From NCBI GenBank assembly GCA_947625865.1, contig CANQQD010000003.1:1-64000 (forward strand): a stretch of DNA of 64,000 nt, in the 5' to 3' direction. The translations under genes were made by a program, and so were the position numbers. A model generated the notes under the pieces. It was not told where the DNA came from. It saw only the letters and a program-made list of their open reading frames with translations, and made no database searches. Position 1 is the stretch's first letter. Each line of letters starts with the position of its first letter. Origin of the DNA: an uncultured Clostridia bacterium. GTDB lineage: Bacteria; Bacillota; Clostridia; Christensenellales; Borkfalkiaceae. This document shows positions 33,759-42,193 of this stretch, piece after piece.

Positions 33759-34982
33759 ATGCAGAAAGAAAGATTACAAAAATATGCCGAGTTGCTTGTT
33801 AAATCGGGCATCAACGTTCAGGAAGGGCAGGAGGTAATAATACAAGCCGGGCTCGACCAGCCGGAGTTTGTAATGACAGTTGTGGAGGAGTGCTATAAGC
33901 GTGGGGCTTCGCGCGTAAAGGTTGAGTGGACGCACATGCCTCTCGCAAAGCTCAACTATACCTACAGGACGCTCGAATCGCTCTCTGAGGTAACAGACGT
34001 CGAAAAGGCGCAGTGGCAGCACAAGGTCGATAAGCTCCCCTGCATGCTCTGGATAGATTCCGACGATCCCGACGGCTTGACGGGCGTTGATAACGAAAAG
34101 ATATCCCGTTCCAATATCAACCGTTTCCCCATAATAAAGCCCTACCGCGAGGCTCTCGAAAACAGATATCAATGGTGCATAGCCGCTGTCCCGGGCAAGG
34201 AGTGGGCGCATAAAATCTTCCCCGGGTTGCCTACTGAAGAGGCTATGGAAAAGCTGTGGGAGGCAATACTTTTGACCGCGCGCGTGGACGACGATCCCGT
34301 AGCCGCATGGGAAAAGCATAACGCAGAGCTTGCAAAGCACTGCGAGCTTCTGAACAGCTTTAAGCTTGCAAGTCTCGAGTATAAGAGCTCCAACGGCACC
34401 GACTTCAAGGTATGGCTGAATCCCAAGGGCAAATTTGTAGGCGGCAGCGAGAAGACGCTCGGTAAAAACGTATTTAATCCCAACATTCCAAGCGAGGAGG
34501 TCTTTACCTCACCTATGAAGGGTCGCGCTGAGGGAAAGGTAGTTTCCACAAAGCCGCTTTCATATCAGGGTAAGCTCATCGAAAACTTCTGGATGCGCTT
34601 TGAAAACGGCAGGGTGACGGAGGTTCACGCCGAAAAGAATCAGGACGTGCTCGAAAAAATGGTAGCCATGGATGAGGGAGCGTCAATGCTCGGCGAAGTG
34701 GCTTTAATTGCCTACGACAGCCCCATAAACAACACGGGCATACTTTTCTATAACACGCTGTTCGACGAGAACGCAAGCTGTCATTTGGCGGTCGGCAGGG
34801 GCTTTAACGAAACCCTGCAGGGCTTTGAAACAATGACGGGCGACGAATGTAAAGCGGCGGGAATAAGCGATTCCATGATCCATGTCGACTTTATGATAGG
34901 CAGCAAAGATATGTCCATTGTAGGCGAAACCGAGAGCGGGGAGCGCATACAGATTTTCAAAGACGGCAACTGGGCAATATAA
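33759..34982 (+). CDS. Aminopeptidase, M29 family
   Basis: A 407-residue metallo-aminopeptidase of the thermophilic AmpT/AmpS/PepS family, cytoplasmic, releasing N-terminal residues. The N-terminal domain starts RLQKYAELLVKSGINVQEGQEVIIQA, and the catalytic half has EEVFTSPMKGRAEGKV (Glu ligand), EVALIAYDSPINNTGILFYNTLFDENASCHLA and HVDFMIGS, which carry the cobalt/zinc ligands and the family's Tyr and His. Start at ATG 33759 after AAGGTG; an ATG 42 bases earlier is less likely. Single gene. Confidence 0.94.
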   Translation: MQKERLQKYAELLVKSGINVQEGQEVIIQAGLDQPEFVMTVVEECYKRGASRVKVEWTHMPLAKLNYTYRTLESLSEVTDVEKAQWQHKVDKLPCMLWIDSDDPDGLTGVDNEKISRSNINRFPIIKPYREALENRYQWCIAAVPGKEWAHKIFPGLPTEEAMEKLWEAILLTARVDDDPVAAWEKHNAELAKHCELLNSFKLASLEYKSSNGTDFKVWLNPKGKFVGGSEKTLGKNVFNPNIPSEEVFTSPMKGRAEGKVVSTKPLSYQGKLIENFWMRFENGRVTEVHAEKNQDVLEKMVAMDEGASMLGEVALIAYDSPINNTGILFYNTLFDENASCHLAVGRGFNETLQGFETMTGDECKAAGISDSMIHVDFMIGSKDMSIVGETESGERIQIFKDGNWAI

Positions 34983-35010
34983 TGCATTAAAGCAAATTGA
35001 ATAAAAAACA

Positions 35011-35052
35011 GGCGCGGCTACCCGAAATGGGCAGCCGCGCCGTCGCTTTTTT
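35011..35052 (+). terminator. Terminator between convergent genes
   Basis: Stem GGCGCGGCTaCCC (35011-35023) with GGGcAGCCGCGCC (35029-35041), one A/C mismatch, loop GAAAT, then GTCGCTTTTTT. Confidence 0.87.
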
Positions 35053-35059
35053 GGGTTAT

Positions 35060-37717
35060 TTAATTTGTTGTTTTCTGCGCTTTAGGCTGTGGCGTTTTAC
35101 TTGCCGAAGGCATTATAAGCTGCATCAGCTTTGATATCCAGCCGGAAATGGGGAACGCAGCCTCTATCACAACTACTACGATCAAAATAAACGCATAGTC
35201 CCATTCCAAACCGATCCAGCCCGTATAGAACAGCTTATTGGTTATGACGGGTATCGAGAATCCCGTTATGCATACCGCAAGCACTGCAACGCACAGCACA
35301 GCCCTGAAGGCGTTCAACGGCTGGCACGTTCTGTAAACCATCACAAAGCCCGAGAACGTGAGCGCAAGCATGCACATCGGTCTGTAGAAATCGTCGAACA
35401 TGGTCTGATTGAACATTTCATGGCTGATATAGTAGGTGAGATATATCGACATGACGCAAATAATCATTGTCAGCGCGCCTGTGACGGCTCCGCTCATGAC
35501 ATGCGTAATAAACTTTCCCTGTACTCTGTCCTTGTTCGGTTGCAATGAGAGGAAGAAGGAGGGAACGGCTATAATGGCTGTCTCCAAAAGCAGCATGTTC
35601 TGCGGCATAAAGAGGTACGGCTGCCCTATTGCAATACATATGATTGCAAGTATAGCCGTAAACAGCGTTTTCATCAAATAGAGCGAGGAGGAGTTTTTAA
35701 TATTGTTTATAACTCTCCGTCCCTCCGCAACGACCTTCGGCATTGAATTGAAGTTGTTGTCCATAAGCACGAGGTGGCTTACGTTCCGTGCCGCTTCACT
35801 GCCCGAGGCAACCGACACGGCGCAATCCGCCTCCTTTAAGGCAAGTATATCGTTTACGCCGTCGCCCGTCATTGCAACCGTATTGCCCGCGGCTTTTATG
35901 GAGCGTACGAGTATGGCTTTTTGCTCGGGTGAAACGCGTCCGAACACGGTATATTTGTTGGCGACGTTTTCCACCTCTTTATCGTTGAGCCCTTCAAGCG
36001 AAATGAATTTTTCGGCGCCTTCTATCCCTGCTCGCTTTGCGACCTCCGCGACGGTTACGGGATTGTCGCCCGAAATAACTTTTACGTTTACATCGTTTTC
36101 CTTAAACCATTTTATGGTGTTCACCGCGTCCTCGCGGATATTGTCGGCAATTGAAATTATTGCTATGGGTTTCAGCACTGCCGGCAGCTTATCCGACACG
36201 ATGGGGGCGGAGGAGTGTGCCAGAACAATAACGCGGAGTCCCATCTGCGCATATTGCTTTACTATCCTCTCTACCTTGGCGGGATACGGCTTCAAAACGA
36301 ATTCCGGCGCGCCCATAACAAACGTTCCGATGTCGTCGAATGTCACCGCGGAAAGCTTGCGCTTTGAGGAGAAAGGAATTTTTGTAACGGGAGTCAGTTT
36401 GTCGCTGTATCCGTAGTGATTGTAAAGCGCGATTGCCGTCTGGTTATTGTCCTGCAGACTTGCAAGCATGCTACCCATTATATCGTTTAAAGACAGATCG
36501 CCTACGGTGTTTAAAATAACGCTGTCGTTTACCCTCATTCTGCCGTCCGTTATCGTGCCTGTTTTATCGAGGCAGAGCACATTTACGCGGGCAAGCATTT
36601 CAAGGGAATACATGTCCTGCACGAGGGTGCGGCTTTTGGCAAGCCTTACGATGCCCATAGCAAGCGCCACGGAGGTCAGAAGCAACATTCCCGAAGGGAT
36701 CATACCTATGACGACGGTACAGGTGCGTTTGAGCGCCGAATTGACTTCGGCGGGGAACAGCCAGTCGGCGTCGGGCACGGGATTGTGGAGCGCTATCAAA
36801 AAGCTACCTATAGCAATAGGGATAATGAGCACCGTTATGCACTTGATTATGAGCTTTGTGGAATTCATCAGCTCGGAGTTGGGGCGCTTGTACTTTTTTG
36901 CCTTTGCCGTCAGCTTTTCAAGGTATGTGTCCTTACCAACCTTATCGACTCTGAATTTTCCGCTGCCGCTCGAAATAAAGCTTCCCGCGTATAAAATATC
37001 GCCCACGGATTTCTTTATGGCAATACTTTCGCCTGTCAGGAGGCTTTCGTTCACTTCAACCGTGCCTTCGGCAAGGATACAATCCGCAGGCACCTGGTTG
37101 CCGGTTTCGAGAATTATTATGTCGTCTAAAACTATCTCCTTCGAGGGTATATCCATTATCTCGCCGTCGCGGACGACCTTTACGGTGTTCGAGGCAAGTA
37201 TCGCCAGCTTATCTATGGAACGCTTCGAACGGATCTCCTGTATAATGCCTATTAAAATATTGGCCGTGGTTATCACGAGCACAAGGTAGTTGGAAATGCT
37301 CTCGGTGTGCGCAAGTATCAGGGCTATTCCCGCAAGCAGGCAGAGGAGATTGAAGAACGTGCAGATATTCCCGATAAAAATGCTCGCATAGGAGCGGGAG
37401 TACTGCTTGTTGGTCGTGTTGAACAGGAACTGGCTGAACCTCGTTTCTACCTGCGCGGCTGTGAGACCCATATTCAGCTTCGGCGAAAATCTCTCGACCT
37501 TTGAATTGATTTCCTTTTTGGGGTGCCGTTTGAAGTATTTTATAATCTTTTGCTTGTCAACGGCTTCGGTCGCGGGGGCAGAGGCATCGGAACTGCTGAA
37601 TTCCTCCGACGGGAAAATAGTTGTCTGTACGCTGTCGGTTGCCGCAACTTCTTCGGTCGCGGGGTCGGTATTTTTACCGGGTTTTTTATCCGGACTTTTG
37701 AAAAATATTCTACTCAT
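35060..37717 (-). CDS. Cation-translocating P-type ATPase (CtpE-like)
   Basis: An 885-residue P-type ATPase. After a variable, acidic N-terminus of about 75 residues come the actuator LLTGES, the membrane motif MIPSGMLLLTSVALAMG, the phosphorylation site DKTGT, and TGDGVNDILALKEAD at the hinge. About eight to ten membrane helices are visible. The MIPSGM motif and the following LVQDMYSLEMLARV favour the CtpE/Exp7 branch, for which calcium uptake has been reported in mycobacteria; the ion here is not proven. A sigma-A promoter lies 15 bases upstream and would leave only an 8-base leader without Shine-Dalgarno. Divergent from serS. Confidence 0.9.
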   Translation of the reverse strand: MSRIFFKSPDKKPGKNTDPATEEVAATDSVQTTIFPSEEFSSSDASAPATEAVDKQKIIKYFKRHPKKEINSKVERFSPKLNMGLTAAQVETRFSQFLFNTTNKQYSRSYASIFIGNICTFFNLLCLLAGIALILAHTESISNYLVLVITTANILIGIIQEIRSKRSIDKLAILASNTVKVVRDGEIMDIPSKEIVLDDIIILETGNQVPADCILAEGTVEVNESLLTGESIAIKKSVGDILYAGSFISSGSGKFRVDKVGKDTYLEKLTAKAKKYKRPNSELMNSTKLIIKCITVLIIPIAIGSFLIALHNPVPDADWLFPAEVNSALKRTCTVVIGMIPSGMLLLTSVALAMGIVRLAKSRTLVQDMYSLEMLARVNVLCLDKTGTITDGRMRVNDSVILNTVGDLSLNDIMGSMLASLQDNNQTAIALYNHYGYSDKLTPVTKIPFSSKRKLSAVTFDDIGTFVMGAPEFVLKPYPAKVERIVKQYAQMGLRVIVLAHSSAPIVSDKLPAVLKPIAIISIADNIREDAVNTIKWFKENDVNVKVISGDNPVTVAEVAKRAGIEGAEKFISLEGLNDKEVENVANKYTVFGRVSPEQKAILVRSIKAAGNTVAMTGDGVNDILALKEADCAVSVASGSEAARNVSHLVLMDNNFNSMPKVVAEGRRVINNIKNSSSLYLMKTLFTAILAIICIAIGQPYLFMPQNMLLLETAIIAVPSFFLSLQPNKDRVQGKFITHVMSGAVTGALTMIICVMSIYLTYYISHEMFNQTMFDDFYRPMCMLALTFSGFVMVYRTCQPLNAFRAVLCVAVLAVCITGFSIPVITNKLFYTGWIGLEWDYAFILIVVVVIEAAFPISGWISKLMQLIMPSASKTPQPKAQKTTN

Positions 37718-37731
37718 AGACTGTAAGACAC

Positions 37732-37760
37732 ATTATATCACAAAAAATAGCGTTTTTCAA
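37732..37760 (-). promoter_or_regulatory. P-type ATPase promoter with very short leader
   Basis: On the minus strand TTGAAA (37760-37755), 17 bases, TATAAT (37737-37732). Start near 37725; ATG at 37717. Confidence 0.7.
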
Positions 37761-37779
37761 GATATTGAGAATAAATTAA

Positions 37780-37808
37780 TTGCAATTGGAAAAATTTTGA
37801 ATTATAAT
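37780..37808 (+). promoter_or_regulatory. serS promoter, predicted leaderless start
   Basis: TTGCAA (37780-37785), 17 bases, TATAAT (37803-37808). The expected start of transcription is base 37815, the A of the serS ATG. No Shine-Dalgarno is present. Confidence 0.75.
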
Positions 37809-37814
37809 TAAAGT

Positions 37815-39107
37815 ATGTTAGACATTAATTTTATACGCGAAAATCCCGACATGGTTCGGGAGAATATCAAAAAGAAGTTTCAGCTTCACAAACTCGGGCT
37901 TGTAGACGAGGTTTTGGAGCTTGACAAAAGGCGCAGAGAACTCCAGCAGGAGGGTGACCGCCGCCGCGCCGACCGCAACAAACTTGCCAAATCCATAGGT
38001 GCGCTTATGCGCGAGGGCAAAAGGGATGAGGCTGAAGCGGCAAAGGAAGCCTCGCGGGCAAATAACGACCGCGTCGCGGAAATAGAGAAGGAGAGCGCAG
38101 AGATCGAGATCGCGCTCAAAAAAGCGCTTTGCTCCATTCCCAACATGATAGCCGACGACGTCCCCATAGGTAAGGATGACAGCGAAAACGTTCAGGGAGA
38201 GGTGTTTTTAAAAGCCGTGCCCAAGCCTTTTGAGGTTCCATATCATTTGGATATTCTCGAAAGCCTGAACGGCATAGATCTGGATAGCGCAAGGCGCACC
38301 AGCGGCAACGGCTTCTATTATCTCACGGGCGATATAGCCCGCCTTCATTCGGCTGTTTTGACCTATGCCCGCGATTTTATGATAGACAAGGGCTTTACTT
38401 ACTGCATCCCGCCCTTTATGATAAGGAGCGATGTGGTTTCGGGCGTCATGTCCTTTGAAGAAATGGACGGCATGATGTATAAGATCGAGGGCGAAGACCT
38501 GTACCTTATAGGCACCTCCGAGCACTCCATGATTGGCAGATTTATGGGACAGACCATTCCCGAAAACTCATTGCCCTTGACGCTTACGTCCTATTCGCCC
38601 TGCTTCAGAAAGGAAAAGGGAGCGCACGGGCTGGAGGAGCGCGGCATATACCGTATCCACCAGTTCGAAAAGCAGGAGATGATAGTGATTTGCAAACCCG
38701 AGCAAAGCGACGAGTGGTACGAAAAAATGTGGCGATATACCGTAGAGCTTTTCGTATCCCTGGAAATTCCCGTCCGCCAGCTTATCTGTTGTTCGGGCGA
38801 CTTAGCCGATCTTAAATATAAGAGCTGCGACGTAGAGGCGTGGAGCCCCCGTCAGGGCAAATACTTTGAGGTTGGCAGCTGCTCCAATTTGACCGACGCT
38901 CAGGCGCGCCGCCTCGGCATCCGTTTCAAGAACGAGAAGACCGGCAGAAACGAGTATGCCCACACGCTCAACAACACGGTGGTCGCGCCTCCGAGAATGT
39001 TGATCGCATTCCTTGAAAACCACCTTCAAGCTGACGGCAGCATATATATTCCCGAACCCTTGCGTAAATACATGGGAGGGAAGGACAGGATAACCGTCAA
39101 ACAATAA
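37815..39107 (+). CDS. serS: Seryl-tRNA synthetase
   Basis: A 430-residue class II synthetase. The N-terminal MLDINFIRENPDMVRENI and a coiled-coil arm at about 35-100 bind the long variable arm of tRNA-Ser; motif 2 (FRKEKGAHG, then GIYRIHQFEKQEM) and motif 3 (NNTVVAPPRMLIAFLE) form the active site. The start matches the family exactly, yet the promoter's -10 ends 7 bases before the ATG and there is no Shine-Dalgarno, so the mRNA is probably leaderless. No T-box leader is present. A tRNA-Ser(GGA) gene also lies in this window at 59.7 kb. Confidence 0.96.
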   Translation: MLDINFIRENPDMVRENIKKKFQLHKLGLVDEVLELDKRRRELQQEGDRRRADRNKLAKSIGALMREGKRDEAEAAKEASRANNDRVAEIEKESAEIEIALKKALCSIPNMIADDVPIGKDDSENVQGEVFLKAVPKPFEVPYHLDILESLNGIDLDSARRTSGNGFYYLTGDIARLHSAVLTYARDFMIDKGFTYCIPPFMIRSDVVSGVMSFEEMDGMMYKIEGEDLYLIGTSEHSMIGRFMGQTIPENSLPLTLTSYSPCFRKEKGAHGLEERGIYRIHQFEKQEMIVICKPEQSDEWYEKMWRYTVELFVSLEIPVRQLICCSGDLADLKYKSCDVEAWSPRQGKYFEVGSCSNLTDAQARRLGIRFKNEKTGRNEYAHTLNNTVVAPPRMLIAFLENHLQADGSIYIPEPLRKYMGGKDRITVKQ

Positions 39108-39125
39108 AAGTTAAAAAACATCACA

Positions 39126-39153
39126 AAAACCGCGGCAACTGCCGCGGTTTTTA
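39126..39153 (+). terminator. serS terminator
   Basis: An 11-bp stem (39126-39136 with 39141-39151, AAAACCGCGGC) with loop AACT and a T run. Confidence 0.9.
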
Positions 39154-39219
39154 CTCATTTTATGGCGTTTATGTAGTACTATGTCACGCATAAATGCCTA
39201 TTTTTCTAATAATTTTGCG

Positions 39220-40383
39220 TCAAACAACGTTTAAAACGTAAAATTTCAAATAGCTTGTTTCTTCCGCCCCGAGAGCGGCGGGGTGGTCGGGAGCCTGAGA
39301 TTTTATCTCTGCGCAGCGCACCATGCGTCCGCTTTCCCGTGCGGCTTCCTGCAGCATTTTTTCAAACAGGTTGGCTGTCATATAATGCGAGCAGGAGCAG
39401 GTAATCAAAAAGCCCCCGCTTTTAACTATCTTCATTGCGGTAACGTTTATGTCCTTATAGCCGCGGTAAGCGTCGCGGACCTCGTCTGCGGTTTTGCAGA
39501 AAGCGGGAGGATCCAAAATCACGGTATCGAACTGTCTTTTGTCCCTTTTGAATACGCGAAGCGTTTCAAACACGTCTCCGCAAAGCGTTTCGATATTTTC
39601 AAATCCGTTCAACTCGGCATTGTCGCGGACGTTTTTTAAGGCAAGTTCTGAAATGTCGCAGGCAATTACTTTATCGGCGGTCAGAGCGGCGTTGAGGGAA
39701 AACCCGCCGCTGTTGCAGAAGCAGTCCAGAACCTCGCCCTTTGCATACCGTCTTGCGGCAAGCCTGTTTTCCTTTTGGTCTAAAAAATACCCTGTTTTCT
39801 GCCCGTTCTTTATGTCGACGAGCATTTTTATTCCGTTCTCGCAAATTTCGCAGTAATCGGGCGCTTCGCCGTATAAAAGTCCCTTGACCTCGGCAAGTCC
39901 CTCTTTTTTTCTTACCGCAACGTCGCTCCGCTCGTAGATCCCCTTAGGATGGAAGAGGTCGGCAAGACACTCGCAAATCAGCTTTTTGCGGAGGTCTATC
40001 CCGAGTGAGAGACACTGAATCACAAGGTAATCGCCGTACTTATCCACGATCAATGCCGGCAGTCCGTCCGCCTCTGCGAACACCACCCTGTAGCAGTTTG
40101 AATAGCCTAATTTAAGGCGGTATTCGTTGGCTTCCTTAATTTTTTCGAGATAAAATTCCTTATCGTCCACGCCGTTTCCGCGGATAAATATTCTTACGAG
40201 TATCTTCGACGCGTGGTTGATATATCCCTTGCCGATATATCTCCCGTCAGACGAGTAAACCGCGGCAAGGCTTCCGTTTTTGTCCTTGCCCTCGATTTTT
40301 GCTACTTCGTTGGCGTAAACCCAGCTATGACCGGCTAAAATGCGTTTTTCCTCGTTCTTTTTCAAAAAAATCGAATATCCCAT
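39220..40383 (-). CDS. Class I rRNA methyltransferase, RlmI-like
   Basis: A 387-residue protein with an N-terminal PUA domain (HSWVYANEVAKIEG), a middle domain (FAEADGLPALIVDKYGDYLV) and a C-terminal Rossmann methyltransferase: GYFLDQKENR, VLDCFCNSGGFSLNA (SAM motif I), VILDPPAF (catalytic loop) and CSCSHYM. This is the RlmI (23S rRNA m5C1962) architecture; the precise target in Clostridia is not shown. The predicted start of transcription coincides with the ATG and no Shine-Dalgarno exists, so it is probably leaderless. Convergent with serS, divergent from the ABC exporter. Confidence 0.92.
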   Translation of the reverse strand: MGYSIFLKKNEEKRILAGHSWVYANEVAKIEGKDKNGSLAAVYSSDGRYIGKGYINHASKILVRIFIRGNGVDDKEFYLEKIKEANEYRLKLGYSNCYRVVFAEADGLPALIVDKYGDYLVIQCLSLGIDLRKKLICECLADLFHPKGIYERSDVAVRKKEGLAEVKGLLYGEAPDYCEICENGIKMLVDIKNGQKTGYFLDQKENRLAARRYAKGEVLDCFCNSGGFSLNAALTADKVIACDISELALKNVRDNAELNGFENIETLCGDVFETLRVFKRDKRQFDTVILDPPAFCKTADEVRDAYRGYKDINVTAMKIVKSGGFLITCSCSHYMTANLFEKMLQEAARESGRMVRCAEIKSQAPDHPAALGAEETSYLKFYVLNVV

Positions 40384-40389
40384 ATCCGA

Positions 40390-40418
40390 ATTTTACCAAA
40401 TTATAATTATAATTGCAA
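40390..40418 (-). promoter_or_regulatory. RlmI-like gene promoter, predicted leaderless start
   Basis: On the minus strand TTGCAA (40418-40413), 17 bases, TAAAAT (40395-40390). The expected start is 40383, the A of the ATG. Confidence 0.7.
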
Positions 40419-40434
40419 ACACATTTATAATAAT

Positions 40435-40463
40435 TTGCTTTTTTGTGCGGCAAATGTTATAAT
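40435..40463 (+). promoter_or_regulatory. ABC exporter promoter, predicted near-leaderless start
   Basis: TTGCTT (40435-40440), 17 bases, TATAAT (40458-40463). Start near 40470, two bases before ATG 40472; no Shine-Dalgarno. Confidence 0.7.
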
Positions 40464-40471
40464 TTCTGCAT

Positions 40472-42193
40472 ATGGGCAAGCTCTTGAAATATTTAAAAAA
40501 TTATAAAGCCCAATCGGTGCTTGCGCCGCTTTTCAAACTGCTCGAGGCGTGCTTCGAGCTGTTCGTCCCCATAATTGTGGCGGCGATCATTGATACGGGC
40601 GTAAAGGCGGGAGCGGGGGTAAGCTATATAGTTTACGCCTGTCTTATTTTGCTTGCTCTCGGAGTTATAGGCCTTGTTGCGGCGGTCGCCGCCCAATATT
40701 TTGCCGCCCGCGCCGCCGTAGGTTTTTCAAAAGAGCTCCGTCACGACCTGTTCTCAAAGCTACAGTCGCTTTCCTATAGCCAGATAGATTCTTTGGGCAC
40801 GCCTCGCATGATAACCCGCATGACAAGCGACGTGAATCAGATCCAATCGGGCGTAAATCTTGTTTTGAGATTGTTTATGCGCTCGCCCTTTATAGTTTTC
40901 GGGGCTATGATAATGGCGTTTATCATAGACGTTTATGCAGGCGGCATATTTGCCGTATCGATAGCCGTTCTGTGCGTTGTGGTATTCACCATTATGCTTG
41001 TCAGCATACCGCTCTATAAAAAGTCTCAGAGCAAGCTCGACGCCGTTACGACGGCTACCCGCGAAAATCTTACGGGCGCCCGCGTTCTCCGCGCTTTCTG
41101 CAAGGAGGATGACGAAATAGAGGAATTTAACGCCCGCAATACGGAGTTGAAGCGCTCGCAGCTCTTCGTAGGCAGGATCTCGGCTTTAATGAATCCTCTG
41201 ACCTACGCGATAATCAATGCGGCGATAATCGTTCTGTTATATGTCGGCGCAATTCGCGTTGAGGACGGAATTTTGACGCAGGGAAGGATAATAGCGCTCT
41301 ACAACTATATGTCCCAGATTTTGGTTGAGCTCATAAAGCTTGCCAATCTCATAATTACGGTGACAAAATCGTTTGCAAGCGCGGGCAGGATAGCCGAGAT
41401 TCTCGAAATGCAGCCCTCACTGTCAAAGGGGGAACCCGGGGAGCGTGAAGAGGGAGCCTATATACGATTTGAAAATGTATGTGCAAACTACGGCAACGCG
41501 CCCGTAAACGCTCTCGACAACATCAGTTTCACCGCCGAACGCGGACAGACGATAGGGATAATAGGGGGCACCGGCGCGGGAAAATCGACGCTTGTAAACC
41601 TGATCCCCCATTTTTACGACGCGTCGTCAGGGCAGATACTGATTGACGGCGTAAACGTGAACGCCATAGGCGACGAAGAGCTCCGCGAACGCTGCGGGGT
41701 CGTTCCGCAGCGCGCCGTGCTGTTCGGGGGTACGATCCGTGAAAATATGCGCTGGGGCAAGAACGACGCAACCGACGAAGAGATACGCTCCGCCATAAGC
41801 GCGGCGCAAGCCGAGGACGTGCTTGCGTCTAAGGACGGCGGGCTCGACGGGCTTGTTGAGCAAGGCGGCAAAAACTTTTCCGGCGGACAGCGGCAGAGGC
41901 TGACGATAGCCCGCGCTCTTGTAAAAAAGCCGGAAATTCTCATTCTCGACGACAGCGCCTCCGCGCTCGACTATGCCACCGACGCAAAGCTTCGTGCGGC
42001 ATTAAAATCTCTCGGCTACGATCCCACGGTATTCATCGTCTCACAACGGGCGTCGTCGATCCGTCATGCGGATAAGATCATAGTGCTCGACGGCGGCAAA
42101 ATGGCGGGCGTAGGCACGCACGAGGAACTGTTGAGTTCGTGCGGACTTTACAGGGAAATATATTATTCGCAGTACGCAAAGGATGGTGCATAA
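40472..42193 (+). CDS. ABC exporter half-transporter, degenerate catalytic site
   Basis: A 573-residue protein with six membrane helices (about 15-310) and a C-terminal nucleotide-binding domain. Walker A GGTGAGKST (about 363-371), signature NFSGGQRQRL and Walker B EILILDDSAS are visible. The residue after the Walker B Asp is Asp in place of the catalytic Glu, the mark of the inactive half in heterodimeric exporters such as BmrC. The next gene starts immediately after its stop and supplies the active half. It probably exports drugs or lipids. Predicted mRNA leader is two bases, without a ribosome site. Confidence 0.93.
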   Translation: MGKLLKYLKNYKAQSVLAPLFKLLEACFELFVPIIVAAIIDTGVKAGAGVSYIVYACLILLALGVIGLVAAVAAQYFAARAAVGFSKELRHDLFSKLQSLSYSQIDSLGTPRMITRMTSDVNQIQSGVNLVLRLFMRSPFIVFGAMIMAFIIDVYAGGIFAVSIAVLCVVVFTIMLVSIPLYKKSQSKLDAVTTATRENLTGARVLRAFCKEDDEIEEFNARNTELKRSQLFVGRISALMNPLTYAIINAAIIVLLYVGAIRVEDGILTQGRIIALYNYMSQILVELIKLANLIITVTKSFASAGRIAEILEMQPSLSKGEPGEREEGAYIRFENVCANYGNAPVNALDNISFTAERGQTIGIIGGTGAGKSTLVNLIPHFYDASSGQILIDGVNVNAIGDEELRERCGVVPQRAVLFGGTIRENMRWGKNDATDEEIRSAISAAQAEDVLASKDGGLDGLVEQGGKNFSGGQRQRLTIARALVKKPEILILDDSASALDYATDAKLRAALKSLGYDPTVFIVSQRASSIRHADKIIVLDGGKMAGVGTHEELLSSCGLYREIYYSQYAKDGA